NCBI GenBank assembly: GCA_017467625.1
Contig: JAFUSN010000004.1
Coordinates: 434,001 to 498,000, forward strand
DNA length: 64,000 nt
Origin: RGIG1681 sp017467625
GTDB lineage: Bacteria > Bacillota > Clostridia > Christensenellales > UBA1242
Direction: 5' to 3'
Shown here: positions 43,171-53,232 of the stretch, one piece after another
How the letters are laid out: the number at the start of each line of letters is the position of its first letter
Numbering within the stretch: the first letter of the stretch is position 1
Notes under the pieces: generated by a model
The model's database searches: none
What the model was told of the DNA's origin: nothing
Seen by the model: the letters and a program-made list of their open reading frames with translations, nothing else
Program-made: the position numbers and the translations under genes

Positions 43171-45006
43171 ATGAACAGAGAAGAACTTTTAGAAAGAGTT
43201 AAAAAGGAAGTTCCAGAGAGTCCTGGAGTTTACATAATGAAGAACGTAGGTGACGAAGTCATCTATGTTGGCAAGGCAAAAATTTTAAAACGCAGAATGA
43301 AAAGTTATTTTGATGGGACCCCAAAAACACAAAAAACTTATGCGCTTGTTTCAAACATTGATCATTTTGATTACATTTTAACAAACTCTGAAGTTGATGC
43401 ATTTTCCCTTGAGTGCAATTTAATTAAAAAGTACATGCCAAAATATAATATCTTGTTAAAAGATGATAAATCTTTTCCATACATTAAAATTGATTTAAAT
43501 GAAAGATATCCTCGCATTCAAATTGCCCGTCGTCCAAAGCCAGAAAAAAATGTTTTGCTTTTTGGACCATATGTAACTGGAACAAGAATTGGTGAACTTG
43601 TTAGTTTGATTAAAAGTGCATATCCAATCAGGTGGTGCAACATCAACTTTGATGCAAAACCATTTTTGGAAAGACCATGTATTCATGGCGAAATTGGAAA
43701 TTGTAATGCCCCTTGTTTAAGCGAGGAGCGTGCTAAAATTTATATGGACAATTTAAATAAGGTTATTGATTTTTTGAATGGCAAAACTGGTGACATAAAA
43801 AAGGCTTTAAAAGAAAAGATGAACAGGCTTGCTGAAATTATGAAATTTGAAGAAGCTTTGGTTGTTCGCAATCAAATTAGATCCATTGAAACAATGGAAA
43901 AGGAATTGATAACAAATCTTTCAAATGAAAGTGATATTGATGTTTATGCAATCGCTGAACAAGATGAGACTTATTGCATCAATTTGATGATGATTCGCAA
44001 AGGTAAAAATGTTGGGCAAATTAATTATCCAATTTTAGAAGTTGTTGGAGAAAGTCAAGATTTGCTTTTGCAATTTATGAATAATCACTACAAAGATCAA
44101 AATATTTTACCAAAAGAAATTGTAACACAAGACCTAGATGATGAGCATAGGGAAATGATTCAAGGCACATTGCTTGTGAACTTTAACAGAGTCGTTAAGG
44201 TTACAAATCCAAAAATTGGTGTAAAAAAGGAACTTGTTGAAAATTGCAAAAAGAATGCACTAGAAGAGCTTTCTCATTCAAAGGCCAGAATTCAAAAAAG
44301 ATATGAAATGACTGTTGAGGCACTTGAAAAACTTAAAAATTTGCTTGGACTTAAGCGTTTAAAACGAATTGAAGGGTATGATATCTCAAACATTAGTGGT
44401 GAGTTTAGTGTTGCCAGTATGGTTGTGTTTGAAAATGGTGAACCAGCATATAAAGAATATAGAAAATTTAAAATAAAAACCGTTGTTGGAAGTGATGATT
44501 TTGCATCAATGAAGGAAACACTGAAACGTAGGTTAACTGATTATGTTGAGCAAAAGGAAAATTTTTCCAAACGCCCTGATTTAATTTTGATTGATGGTGG
44601 ATATGGGCAACTTCACTCAGCATATAGTGTTGTTGAAGAAATGGAGCTTGATATTCCAATGATTTCACTTGCAAAGCGGGATGAAGAAATTTGCACAACA
44701 AAAAACAATATTCCAATAAAACTAAAAAAAAGTGATTATGTTTTAAGGCTTTTGCAGCGTGTTCGTGATGAATCGCACAGATTTGCAATAACATTTCATA
44801 GAAACCTCCGTGGAAAATCATTAAAAAGTTCACTAACAGAAATTGAAGGACTTGGGGATGCTAAAATAACAGCCTTAATTCGTGCATTTAAATCAGTTGA
44901 AGCAATTTCAAAAGCTTCTTCCAAAGACCTTGAAAAAGTTGAAGGAATTGGCCCAGTTTTAGCTCAAACAATTTTTGATTATTATCATGAAACAGTTGTA
45001 AAATAA
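43171..45006 (+). CDS. uvrC: Excinuclease ABC subunit C
   Basis: Makes both incisions in nucleotide excision repair. GIY-YIG nuclease at the start (PESPGVYIMKN, VIYVGKAKILKRRM), UVR segment with EIMKFEEALVVRNQI, RNase H-like half with GYDISNISGEFSVASMVVFENG and LILIDGGYGQL, and tandem helix-hairpin-helix at the end (GLGDAKI, GIGPVLAQTI). 611 residues. ATG 43171 fits the family; a GTG further upstream lies in the promoter. Confidence 0.95.
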   Translation: MNREELLERVKKEVPESPGVYIMKNVGDEVIYVGKAKILKRRMKSYFDGTPKTQKTYALVSNIDHFDYILTNSEVDAFSLECNLIKKYMPKYNILLKDDKSFPYIKIDLNERYPRIQIARRPKPEKNVLLFGPYVTGTRIGELVSLIKSAYPIRWCNINFDAKPFLERPCIHGEIGNCNAPCLSEERAKIYMDNLNKVIDFLNGKTGDIKKALKEKMNRLAEIMKFEEALVVRNQIRSIETMEKELITNLSNESDIDVYAIAEQDETYCINLMMIRKGKNVGQINYPILEVVGESQDLLLQFMNNHYKDQNILPKEIVTQDLDDEHREMIQGTLLVNFNRVVKVTNPKIGVKKELVENCKKNALEELSHSKARIQKRYEMTVEALEKLKNLLGLKRLKRIEGYDISNISGEFSVASMVVFENGEPAYKEYRKFKIKTVVGSDDFASMKETLKRRLTDYVEQKENFSKRPDLILIDGGYGQLHSAYSVVEEMELDIPMISLAKRDEEICTTKNNIPIKLKKSDYVLRLLQRVRDESHRFAITFHRNLRGKSLKSSLTEIEGLGDAKITALIRAFKSVEAISKASSKDLEKVEGIGPVLAQTIFDYYHETVVK

Positions 45007-45029
45007 ACCATGGTTTTCCATGGTTTTTT
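45005..45029 (+). terminator. Terminator after uvrC
   Basis: Stem AAACCATGG (45005-45013) / CCATGGTTT (45018-45026), loop TTTT, T tract. Confidence 0.85.
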
Positions 45030-45062
45030 CATATTATAAATTTATTTTTCATATTCTTTATT

Positions 45063-46163
45063 ATGACATTAAAGTTTAAATCACTAAAAAAAATTTCAGT
45101 AAAATTTTTAATTTCTATTTTTGTTGTGATTATGATTATTTATATTCCTGTAATAAATTTATCAAAAAGTCAGGCTGATGTAATTTACAGCAAATTTATT
45201 GGTGAAAAAAGTGATTTTGATGGTATGATTGAAATTTGGAATATTGACAGTTTTGACGGTGTAACAAAATCTAAAACAATTTTATTAAGCGATATTGCCA
45301 AGGTGTATGCAAGAAAAAATAAAGGTGTTAGTTTTATTATAAAAAATATGACAGAGTTTGAGTGTTTTAATGCACTAAGTTGTGGAGAGTTTCCAGACCT
45401 TTTTTCTGCTTCATATGGGATTGCAAAAAAACTTCAAAATTATGTTGAACCATTTGCAAATGTTAGTGCTAAAACCTATTCAAATTTTTTAGAAGCGGGG
45501 AAGTTTAATGGATTGCAATTTGCTGTTGCTTGGTGTTTTGAAAGTTATTATTTAATTTCAACTGAAAAAAATCTTGCCGCAGCAAAAGTTGAAATAACTG
45601 ATGGAAAAATGCTTCATGATTTAGCACTTTCCTCTGGTTATACTGTTAAAACGAAAAAAAACACACGCACTGTTTATTCATTAGCAACTTCAAAGTCTAA
45701 ATATCTTTCACCAGACTTAGCGCTTAAGGCATATAATGGTATTGGACTAAAAACAGATAATGAACTTTCATTTAATAAAAGCATTTTAAATTCTTCTCAG
45801 TTTTCAGCTTATTCAAATTTTATCTTGGGAAACAGTGTTATTTTGCTTGGAACAAATCACGATGTTCACAGAATGGAATTGCGCGAAAAGGCAGGAAAGG
45901 TTCAGGGAATAATATATGAGCCATTAACAAAGTTCACGGATCTTGTTGAATTTGTTTTCAAATCAAAAAACATTACATCAAAAAAGCAAATTGAGGTTGA
46001 AAAGTTTGTTTCATTTTTAACAGAAAACGAATCGCAACAAATTGTTGTTAATTCAAAAATGTTTTCTGTAAACGGAAGCAATTGTGATTCAATTTCAAGT
46101 GTTATGACAAACATAACACCTGAAATTATTGGAAATTATGCGTTAAATAATGTTTTTATTTGA
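45063..46163 (+). CDS. Membrane-anchored or exported protein, solute-binding-protein-like
   Basis: A 366-residue protein not recognised with certainty. A helix near residues 15-31 is a signal anchor. The rest resembles the fold of extracellular solute-binding proteins (MIEIWNIDSF near the start, then KVYARKNKGVSFII, FPDLFSASYGIA). No lipobox, and no transport genes beside it. No ribosome site before the ATG, which adds it to the group of genes lacking one. It lies 22 nt before murB with no terminator between. Confidence 0.5.
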   Translation: MTLKFKSLKKISVKFLISIFVVIMIIYIPVINLSKSQADVIYSKFIGEKSDFDGMIEIWNIDSFDGVTKSKTILLSDIAKVYARKNKGVSFIIKNMTEFECFNALSCGEFPDLFSASYGIAKKLQNYVEPFANVSAKTYSNFLEAGKFNGLQFAVAWCFESYYLISTEKNLAAAKVEITDGKMLHDLALSSGYTVKTKKNTRTVYSLATSKSKYLSPDLALKAYNGIGLKTDNELSFNKSILNSSQFSAYSNFILGNSVILLGTNHDVHRMELREKAGKVQGIIYEPLTKFTDLVEFVFKSKNITSKKQIEVEKFVSFLTENESQQIVVNSKMFSVNGSNCDSISSVMTNITPEIIGNYALNNVFI

Positions 46164-46191
46164 AAGGTAACTAGTCCACTGTGAGGTGGCT

Positions 46192-47121
46192 TTGAACGAC
46201 AAATTTAAAGATTTTTTGATTGAAAAGAAAATTGAATTTTATGAAAATTTTGATTCCAGCTCAATTTCTTCAATAAAAATTGGGAGCGTTTTAACTGTTG
46301 CAATTTTTCCAAAATCAACAACAGATTTTGAAAGGTTATTAAAATTTTTATGGCAAAACAAAATAGCATTTAGAATTTTTGGAAATGCTTCAAATGTGTT
46401 GTTTGTTGAACAAATAAATTATGTTTCAATTTTCACATGCAAAATGAATGATGAAATTTTAATTAATGGAAACACATTTTCAGTTTCTGCCGGCTCGCAA
46501 ATGCCAAAACTTTCTGAAAAATTTAAAAAGCTTGGAATTTCTGGCTTTGAAGGACTTTCGGGGATTCCTGCAACAATTGGTGGAATGATAAAAAATAATG
46601 CTGGGGCGTTTGGGTATGGAATTTCGGATAATTTGATTAAAGTTAAAGTGTTTCATAATGGACAAATTGAGGAAAGGCTTAAGTGTGAGATAAAGTTTTC
46701 ACACCACAGGTCAAACCTTGAAGGATTTATTATCATTTCAGCTACATTTTTGTTTGAAAAGAAAAATGAATATGATATAATAAAACTATGTAATGAGTTT
46801 GCTTATAAAAGGGGCATTTCTCAACCTGGTGGTTATTCACTTGGATCGGTGTTTTGTAAAACTTTAAATCGTTCAGCAGGTTACTATATTGAGAGATGTG
46901 GATTAAAAAATACTAAAATTGGTGGAATTATTATATCAAATAAGCATGCAAATTTTTTCATCAATGATGGTAGTGCAACAGCGATGGATTTTTTACGGCT
47001 TATGTCACAGGTTCAAAATACTGTTGAAAAACAATTTGGGGTTAAACTCATTCCAGAGATTGAAAAAGTAGGGAACAAAAATGAAACTTTTGTCAGATTA
47101 TCACACCCATTCAAAATATAG
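46192..47121 (+). CDS. murB: UDP-N-acetylenolpyruvoylglucosamine reductase
   Basis: FAD enzyme that makes UDP-MurNAc. Seen: FRIFGNASNVLF, GLSGIPATIGGMIKNNAGAFG, FSHHRSN, SLGSVFCKTLNRSAGYYIE with the catalytic Ser, and AMDFLRLMSQVQNTVEKQFG. A TTG start at 46192 is chosen because GAGG lies 5 nt before it; GTG at 46186 overlaps that site. The C-terminal 14 codons overlap the start of the PHP gene by 41 nt. Confidence 0.9.
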   Translation: MNDKFKDFLIEKKIEFYENFDSSSISSIKIGSVLTVAIFPKSTTDFERLLKFLWQNKIAFRIFGNASNVLFVEQINYVSIFTCKMNDEILINGNTFSVSAGSQMPKLSEKFKKLGISGFEGLSGIPATIGGMIKNNAGAFGYGISDNLIKVKVFHNGQIEERLKCEIKFSHHRSNLEGFIIISATFLFEKKNEYDIIKLCNEFAYKRGISQPGGYSLGSVFCKTLNRSAGYYIERCGLKNTKIGGIIISNKHANFFINDGSATAMDFLRLMSQVQNTVEKQFGVKLIPEIEKVGNKNETFVRLSHPFKI

Positions 47122-48355
47122 CAGGTGGTTGCATGGAAAAAATACAATTGAAGAAATTGCAATTGAGGCAAATGAAGCTGGTCTTGAAGAAGTTGCAATA
47201 ACTGATCATGGCTTTAAGCACTTGTTTAGAACGAACAAAGAGAACATCAAAAAAGCACGAAAAGAAATTGATGAAATTAACAAGTGGTCAAAAACAAAAG
47301 TTTTGCTTGGACTTGAAGCTGATATAATTTCTGAAAATGGTGATCTTGATGTTGATCCAGAAACAATGGCGATGCTTGACATTTTGATTATTGGTTATCA
47401 CAGGATGATAAAAACAAATTTTGCAGGCTTTTTTGGTGCACAGCCAAAAACCCCTGAGGCAAGGGAAAAAGTTACCAGAGCTTTTGTTAACGCAATCAAC
47501 AAAAATCCGGTTTCTATTGTTGCCCATGTAAATTCAATTTTAAATGCTGACCTTTATGAAATCGGTGTTGCATGCCGAGAAAAAGATGTTTTAGTTGAAA
47601 TAAATAACAGACACACAAATTGGACTGAAGATGAGGTTAATGATTTAGTTGCAAGTGGTTGTGCATTTGTTGTTGATTCAGACGCTCACAAAAGGGCAGA
47701 TGTTGGGGTTGCAGATCATGCTTTTGAACTCATAAAAAAATATAATATTCCTCATGAATATATTGCCAATGTTGAATTTAGCGAAGATGAGCAAGATGAG
47801 GATGAAAAAGAAATTAATTCATATTTCAAAATTAGAAAAGAAAAAGAGGCTGAACTGGAAGACAAAAAAATTGCACTTCAAAAGAAAGAAGAAACAGAGT
47901 TTACTGAAAAACTTTCTGACGAAATGGAAGAAGCCCTTGAAAAAATTGCACATGAAAGAGGTTATGTGAATTATGAAAGGGCGCATAGGCAAACAGTTAA
48001 TGATGACATCAAAATTCAAGTTGCACCTGATGAAGAATATGAAAAACTTGTTGAAGAAGCGCAAGAGTATTTGCGTGACAACGGCGTGAGTTTGAATGAT
48101 ACTATTGAAGATGTTGAAAACACTGAAACTTTTGATAGTAATTTGAATGACACTCCAAAACAAGATGCTTCTGCGCAAGTTCAAGATGAAATTTCTCATG
48201 AAGATGCAATTATAAATTTGGTGAAATCTGCACCAAAAAAAGAAATTAAAGCAGAAGAAAGTGTTGAAATAAAAACTGCTGAAACAAAAACAACAAAAAG
48301 CAAGGCTCAAACTAAATTTAATCCACTTGGAATTTTAAATGATGATGACAAGTGA
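47081..48355 (+). CDS. PHP-domain phosphoesterase with charged C-terminal extension
   Basis: A 424-residue protein. The first 240 residues are a PHP domain of the YcdX kind: SDYHTHSKYSRW, EVAITDHGFKHL, GLEADII, IGYHRM, IVAHVNS and VDSDAHKRADVG provide the metal ligands. The rest is a charged, partly coiled region (KEKEAELEDKKIALQKKEE) ending in a Lys-rich tail, not part of the usual family. The murB-PHP-whiA order is typical of Firmicutes, where rapZ and a YvcK-like gene normally stand between; both are absent here. Confidence 0.8.
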   Translation: MKLLSDYHTHSKYSRWLHGKNTIEEIAIEANEAGLEEVAITDHGFKHLFRTNKENIKKARKEIDEINKWSKTKVLLGLEADIISENGDLDVDPETMAMLDILIIGYHRMIKTNFAGFFGAQPKTPEAREKVTRAFVNAINKNPVSIVAHVNSILNADLYEIGVACREKDVLVEINNRHTNWTEDEVNDLVASGCAFVVDSDAHKRADVGVADHAFELIKKYNIPHEYIANVEFSEDEQDEDEKEINSYFKIRKEKEAELEDKKIALQKKEETEFTEKLSDEMEEALEKIAHERGYVNYERAHRQTVNDDIKIQVAPDEEYEKLVEEAQEYLRDNGVSLNDTIEDVENTETFDSNLNDTPKQDASAQVQDEISHEDAIINLVKSAPKKEIKAEESVEIKTAETKTTKSKAQTKFNPLGILNDDDK

Positions 48356-48380
48356 TATTATTAAATATAAATAATAAATA

Positions 48381-48408
48381 AAAATGTCAACATGTTGACA
48401 TTTTTTTA
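48381..48408 (+). terminator. Terminator after the PHP gene
   Basis: Perfect palindrome AAAATGTCAACATGTTGACATTTT (given as arms AAAATGTCAA and TTGACATTTT, 48381-48404), then T. Confidence 0.8.
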
Positions 48409-48436
48409 TTGAATAAAATTTGAAAGTGATTATAAT
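48409..48436 (+). promoter_or_regulatory. Promoter of whiA-dnaE
   Basis: TTGAAT (48409-48414), 16-nt spacer, TATAAT (48431-48436); GAGGG before the ATG. Confidence 0.6.
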
Positions 48437-48450
48437 AAATTTGAGGGCAT

Positions 48451-49422
48451 ATGACATTTTCAAAACAAGTTAAAGACGAGATAATAAAAAAGAATGTTTT
48501 TAAACAAGAAACAAGGGCTTTGGTTCAGGGCCTAGTTTTGTCATCTGGAAGTTTAATTATTTCAAAAAGTGGACTTTCTTTTGTTGTGTCGGTTGACAGT
48601 GAAAATGTTGTTGAATTTTTGAGGGATAACTTTCAAAAATTATTTCCAGGAATTGAGATTGAAATTGTTAAACTTGTTAAAAGTTTTAAAAATAAAGAGA
48701 GATTTGAACTTACGGTTAGTGAAAATTTTAATGAAAAGGTTTTAGTTAACCTTGGAATTGTTAAATGTAACACTTCAAATGAAGTTAACTATTCAGATGT
48801 GGCAGATCGTGCATTTATGAAAAATTCAAATTCAATGATGGCTTTTTTAACAGGAATGTTTTTAGGTTCTGGAACAATTAGTGTTCCACGAGAGGCAGAG
48901 GGAAATCGAAGTTATGGTTATCACTTTGAAATTGATTTAACAACAAAAAATCAAGCAGATTTGATTAGTGAAATATTGTCAAATTTTGATGTTTTTGCAA
49001 AGGTCATTCAAAGAAATGAAGAGTTTGTTGTTTATCTTAAAAAGAGCGAAACAATTTTTGATGTTTTGGGAATGATGGGGGCAAGCAAAGTTGTTTTGGA
49101 ACTAACCAGCAACCAGGTTAATCGCGATATGAATAATATTACAAACAGGCAAATCAACTGCATTTCTGCAAACATTGACAAAGCTGTTAACGCTGGTGTG
49201 AAACAACTTGAAGCAATTGATATAATTCGTTCAACTGTTGGAATTGAAAGTTTGCCAGAGCCATTGCAAGAAGCAGCGCTCTCAAGACTGTCAAACCCAG
49301 AGGGAACTTTAAATGAATTGCTTCAAACACTTTCAACAAAAATTAGTAAGGGCGCTCTTGCTCAACGATTTAACAAAATTATAAAAATTGCAGAAGAACT
49401 AGGAGATGATAATGGCAAGTAA
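48451..49422 (+). CDS. whiA: WhiA DNA-binding protein
   Basis: WhiA joins a LAGLIDADG-type homing-endonuclease domain without nuclease activity to a helix-turn-helix, and affects cell division and chromosome segregation in Gram-positive bacteria. Seen: MTFSKQVKDEI, then FLTGMFLGSGTISVPR (LAGLIDADG helix), and the C-terminal HTH with QLEAIDIIRSTVGIESLP and LSRLSNPEGTLNELL. 323 residues, normal. Overlaps dnaE by 11 nt. Confidence 0.93.
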   Translation: MTFSKQVKDEIIKKNVFKQETRALVQGLVLSSGSLIISKSGLSFVVSVDSENVVEFLRDNFQKLFPGIEIEIVKLVKSFKNKERFELTVSENFNEKVLVNLGIVKCNTSNEVNYSDVADRAFMKNSNSMMAFLTGMFLGSGTISVPREAEGNRSYGYHFEIDLTTKNQADLISEILSNFDVFAKVIQRNEEFVVYLKKSETIFDVLGMMGASKVVLELTSNQVNRDMNNITNRQINCISANIDKAVNAGVKQLEAIDIIRSTVGIESLPEPLQEAALSRLSNPEGTLNELLQTLSTKISKGALAQRFNKIIKIAEELGDDNGK

Positions 49423-52400
49423 AATTTTACCAAGTGAGTATTCAAAAACAAATGGTAAACAATTTGTTTTGAGTGATGACGGGAAAAAATATCTTTCCAA
49501 TATTTTTGCTTTTAAAAAAGTAACAAAACCACGAAATGCAATGCGTTCATTTATAAATGAGAAGGGTTTTGTTCATCTTCATTTGCATTCTGAATATTCG
49601 CTTTTAGACGGTGCATGCAGAATTGACAATATGGTTAAACGCGCAAAAAATATGGGCATGAGAGCAGTTGCTGTGACTGATCATGGAAATATGTATGGTG
49701 CAGTTTCATTTTTTGATGCGTGTGTTGCACTTGATGAGGCTTATTACAAAGAGCATGGAAAGCCAATTGTTAAACCAATTTTGGGTTGCGAATTTTATGT
49801 TGCCCCTGACCACACAAAAAAAGAGGGGCGTGAAAAACTTAATCATTTAATTTTGCTTGTAAAAAATGAACAGGGTTACAAAAACATTTCCAAACTAAAT
49901 TCAATTGCATTTCGTGATGGTTTTTATTTTAAGCCAAGAATTGACTATAAACTTTTGGAACAATATTCTGAAGGCTTGGTTTGTTTGTCAGCGTGCATTG
50001 CTGGAACAATTCCACAGCTTTTATTGCATGACCAAGATGATGAAGCTGAAAAGTTTGCACTCAAATTAAAAAATATGTTTGCCCCTGGTGATTTTTATAT
50101 TGAAGTGCAAAACCATGGACTTAAAGAGCAGCTTTATGTTTTGCCAAAGCTCTATGCACTTGCAAAAAAGATTGGTGTTAAAACTGTTGCAACTAATGAT
50201 GTTCACTATCTTGATAAAGAAGATGCTTTTTGCCAAGATATCCTTATGTGTGTTAACATGCGTAAAACCATTGATGATCCTGACAGAATGAGAATGGGGG
50301 CAGATGAGTTTTATTTCAAATCATATGAAGAAATGAAACAACGCTTAGATGAGGAATCAATAAATAACACACTTGAAATTATGGACAAGTGCAACTACAA
50401 CTTTCAATATGGTCATTATCTTTTCCCAAGATATATTCCTGAAAATGGCGATGATCCAATGACATTTATTCGTAAACTCATTGATGAAGGTGTTAAAAAG
50501 CGCTATGGAAAAATGACCGATGAACTTCATGAACGAATTGAATATGAGCTCGGTGTTATTTCAAGAATGGGTTTCATTGAATATTATTTAATTGTGTGGG
50601 ACTACATCAATGCAGCACGCAAAATGGGAATTTCAGTAGGACCTGGAAGGGGCTCTGGTGCGGGCTCAGTTATTGCATATTTAATTGGAATAACTCAACT
50701 TGATCCACTTCGTTTTGGCTTATTTTTTGAAAGATTTTTAAATCCAGACAGAGTTTCAGCACCTGATTTTGATGTTGACTTTGAAGACTGCAGAAGACAA
50801 GATGTTATTGATTATGTAAGACAAAAATATGGCGACGAGCGAGTAATAAAAATTATTACTCTTGGAATGATGGCTGCTAAAAATGCAATTAAAGATGTGG
50901 GAAGAGTTTTAAAAGTTCCATACTCTGAAACAGATAAAATAACAAAAGCAATTCCAAACACAGTTAAGCGCCCATTTATTTTGAAAAAAGTGTTTGGTTT
51001 TTACAAACCAAAAGAAGGCGATAAGGATTTTGGCGTTGATTATTCAGTTCCTGAACTTATTGAAATTTACAATAATAATCCTCAACTGAAAGAAGTTATT
51101 GATAATGCAATAAAACTTGAAGATATGCCAAGGCAAACTTCTGTTCATCCATGTGGCGTCATAATTGGTCAAAGTGCACTCGATGAACATGTTCCACTTT
51201 CACGCTCTGGTGATGAGATCACAACGCAATATAATGGTGGACAAATGGAACATCTTGGCCACTTAAAAATGGACTTTTTAGGTTTAAGCAACTTGACTGA
51301 TATAAAGTATGCAATTGATTATATCAAAGAGAATAGAGGAATTGAAATTTCTTTTGAAAACAACACATATGATGACCAAAATGTTTACAAAATGATTTCA
51401 TCTGGAAACACCACTGCTGTTTTCCAACTTGAAAGTGGTGGTTTTCAAAAATTCTTGAAAGACTTAAAGCCTAACTGTTTGGAAGATATTGTTGCGGGAG
51501 TTTCGCTCTATCGTCCAGGACCAATGGGAGATATTCCTGATTTTGTTAAAAATAAACATCATCCTGAAAACATTCACTATGTTGATCCAAGGCTAGAGCC
51601 AATTTTGAAAAACACTTATGGTGTTATTGTTTATCAAGAGCAGGTTATGCAAATTGTTCAGGTACTTGCAGGTTACACTCTTGCAAGGGCAGACTCTGTT
51701 AGAAAAATGATGGGTAAAAAGAAATTAAAAGACCTTCAAAAAGAAAGAGAGGTTTTCGTTCATGGTTGTCCATCAATTTTAGGAAAACCAGCAGTTCTTG
51801 GATGTGTAAATAATGGTGTAAGTGAAGAAGTTGCAAATGCACTTTGGGACAGAATGGAAAAATTTGGTTCATATGCATTCAACAAGTCTCATGCGGCTGC
51901 GTATTCTTATGTAACTTATCAAACGGCATATCTAAAGTATTATTTTAGACCCGAGTTTATCACTGCAACTTTAAACAACAGAATGGATAAATCAGACGAC
52001 TTAAAAAAATACCTTACTTATGCAAGAAGTGAAAATATTAAAATTTTACCACCAGACATAAATTATTCAAAAACCCTGTTTTCAGTTAAAGGTGATGAAA
52101 TTCGATTTGGGCTTAATGCAATAAAGGGAATTGGTGCTGGAGTTTGTGATCAAATCATCAAAGAAAGGGAAGAAAACGGCCATTATAAGTCGCTTGAAAA
52201 CTTTTTAACGAGAACAATTGATTTTGGTTTAAACAAGCGTTTAATTGAAGGTTTCATTTATTCAGGTGCGTTTGATTGTTTTGGTAAAAAGAGAAGTCAA
52301 TTAATAAGCGTTTATGAAAATGCAATGGCTTGTGCTGCAAAGGATGCAAAGTCAAAAGTTGCAGGCCAATTTTCAATGTTCAGCGACATTATGGCTGGTG

Positions 52401-53167
52401 ATGAATCCATTAAAATTGATTACCCTGATTTAAAAGAATATGATACTTTTGAAATGCTTAAAAAGGAAAAGGAGGTTTGTGGAATTTATATTTCAGGAAG
52501 CCCTCTTGATGATTATCTTCCACAAATGCTTAACTATAATTTTAATTCATCTATGATTGATTCATCTGCAAGTGAAATTGAGCCACTAGATGATGAGGGA
52601 GTTTTTGATGACGAACTCACTGATTTAAAAGATGGAATGGCGGTTGAAACTGGTGGTGTAATTTCAAATGTTCATAAAATTTTCACAAAAGCTTCAAACA
52701 AACCTATGGCAATTATAACCATTGAAGATATTTATGGTGAATTTGAATGTATGGTGTTCAACAAAATGTTTGAGCAAATTGGTGAGTTTCTTGAAAATGA
52801 CAGAATTGTTCACATTACTGGAAAGGTTTCAATTAGAACTGGTGATGCACCAATAATTCTTGCTGAAAAAATTGAATTTTTAGATGAAACAGATAAAAAT
52901 GAAACCATTGAAGAAAGGAATAATGTTTTCGGTGAAGAAATTCAAAAAATTAAGAAAGTTCCAAATGTGTATCTGCAATATGATATAACAAATCGTGAAT
53001 TAACTGACATAATTGGCGACATTTTGGGTGGATATATTGGTGATAGTCCAGTGTTTGTTCAGCATGCTGGAAAACTTTATAAACTTAAAGTTACCGTTGA
53101 AGCATCAGTTGCATTAAAGGCAGAACTTGCTGGTGTTGTTGGTGAAAACAACATTAAAATTCAGTAA
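49412..53167 (+). CDS. dnaE: DNA polymerase III alpha subunit (DnaE)
   Basis: Replicative polymerase of the C family. PHP domain (VHLHLHSEYSLLDGACRI, VTDHGNMYGAVSF), palm with GPGRGSGAGSVIAYLIGIT and the catalytic PDFDVDFEDCRR, then HPCGVII, YRPGPMGDIPDFV, GSYAFNKSHAAAYSYV, tandem HhH and a C-terminal OB fold (TGGVISNVHKIFTKASNKP). About 50 residues precede the PHP domain, more than in most DnaE proteins. 1251 residues. ATG 49412 is preferred over 49406 by its distance to GGAG. It overlaps the end of whiA, so translation is coupled. Confidence 0.96.
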   Translation: MASKILPSEYSKTNGKQFVLSDDGKKYLSNIFAFKKVTKPRNAMRSFINEKGFVHLHLHSEYSLLDGACRIDNMVKRAKNMGMRAVAVTDHGNMYGAVSFFDACVALDEAYYKEHGKPIVKPILGCEFYVAPDHTKKEGREKLNHLILLVKNEQGYKNISKLNSIAFRDGFYFKPRIDYKLLEQYSEGLVCLSACIAGTIPQLLLHDQDDEAEKFALKLKNMFAPGDFYIEVQNHGLKEQLYVLPKLYALAKKIGVKTVATNDVHYLDKEDAFCQDILMCVNMRKTIDDPDRMRMGADEFYFKSYEEMKQRLDEESINNTLEIMDKCNYNFQYGHYLFPRYIPENGDDPMTFIRKLIDEGVKKRYGKMTDELHERIEYELGVISRMGFIEYYLIVWDYINAARKMGISVGPGRGSGAGSVIAYLIGITQLDPLRFGLFFERFLNPDRVSAPDFDVDFEDCRRQDVIDYVRQKYGDERVIKIITLGMMAAKNAIKDVGRVLKVPYSETDKITKAIPNTVKRPFILKKVFGFYKPKEGDKDFGVDYSVPELIEIYNNNPQLKEVIDNAIKLEDMPRQTSVHPCGVIIGQSALDEHVPLSRSGDEITTQYNGGQMEHLGHLKMDFLGLSNLTDIKYAIDYIKENRGIEISFENNTYDDQNVYKMISSGNTTAVFQLESGGFQKFLKDLKPNCLEDIVAGVSLYRPGPMGDIPDFVKNKHHPENIHYVDPRLEPILKNTYGVIVYQEQVMQIVQVLAGYTLARADSVRKMMGKKKLKDLQKEREVFVHGCPSILGKPAVLGCVNNGVSEEVANALWDRMEKFGSYAFNKSHAAAYSYVTYQTAYLKYYFRPEFITATLNNRMDKSDDLKKYLTYARSENIKILPPDINYSKTLFSVKGDEIRFGLNAIKGIGAGVCDQIIKEREENGHYKSLENFLTRTIDFGLNKRLIEGFIYSGAFDCFGKKRSQLISVYENAMACAAKDAKSKVAGQFSMFSDIMAGDESIKIDYPDLKEYDTFEMLKKEKEVCGIYISGSPLDDYLPQMLNYNFNSSMIDSSASEIEPLDDEGVFDDELTDLKDGMAVETGGVISNVHKIFTKASNKPMAIITIEDIYGEFECMVFNKMFEQIGEFLENDRIVHITGKVSIRTGDAPIILAEKIEFLDETDKNETIEERNNVFGEEIQKIKKVPNVYLQYDITNRELTDIIGDILGGYIGDSPVFVQHAGKLYKLKVTVEASVALKAELAGVVGENNIKIQ

Positions 53168-53232
53168 CTAAAGCCATTATTAGTTGATTTTTTAATAAAA
53201 ACTTAATATCATAATTTTGTAAGGAGATAAAT

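Noticed and set aside
47819..48310. 163-codon frame on the minus strand inside the PHP gene extension
   Set aside because: Phe-rich shadow of the Lys/Glu-rich coding strand; no ribosome site.
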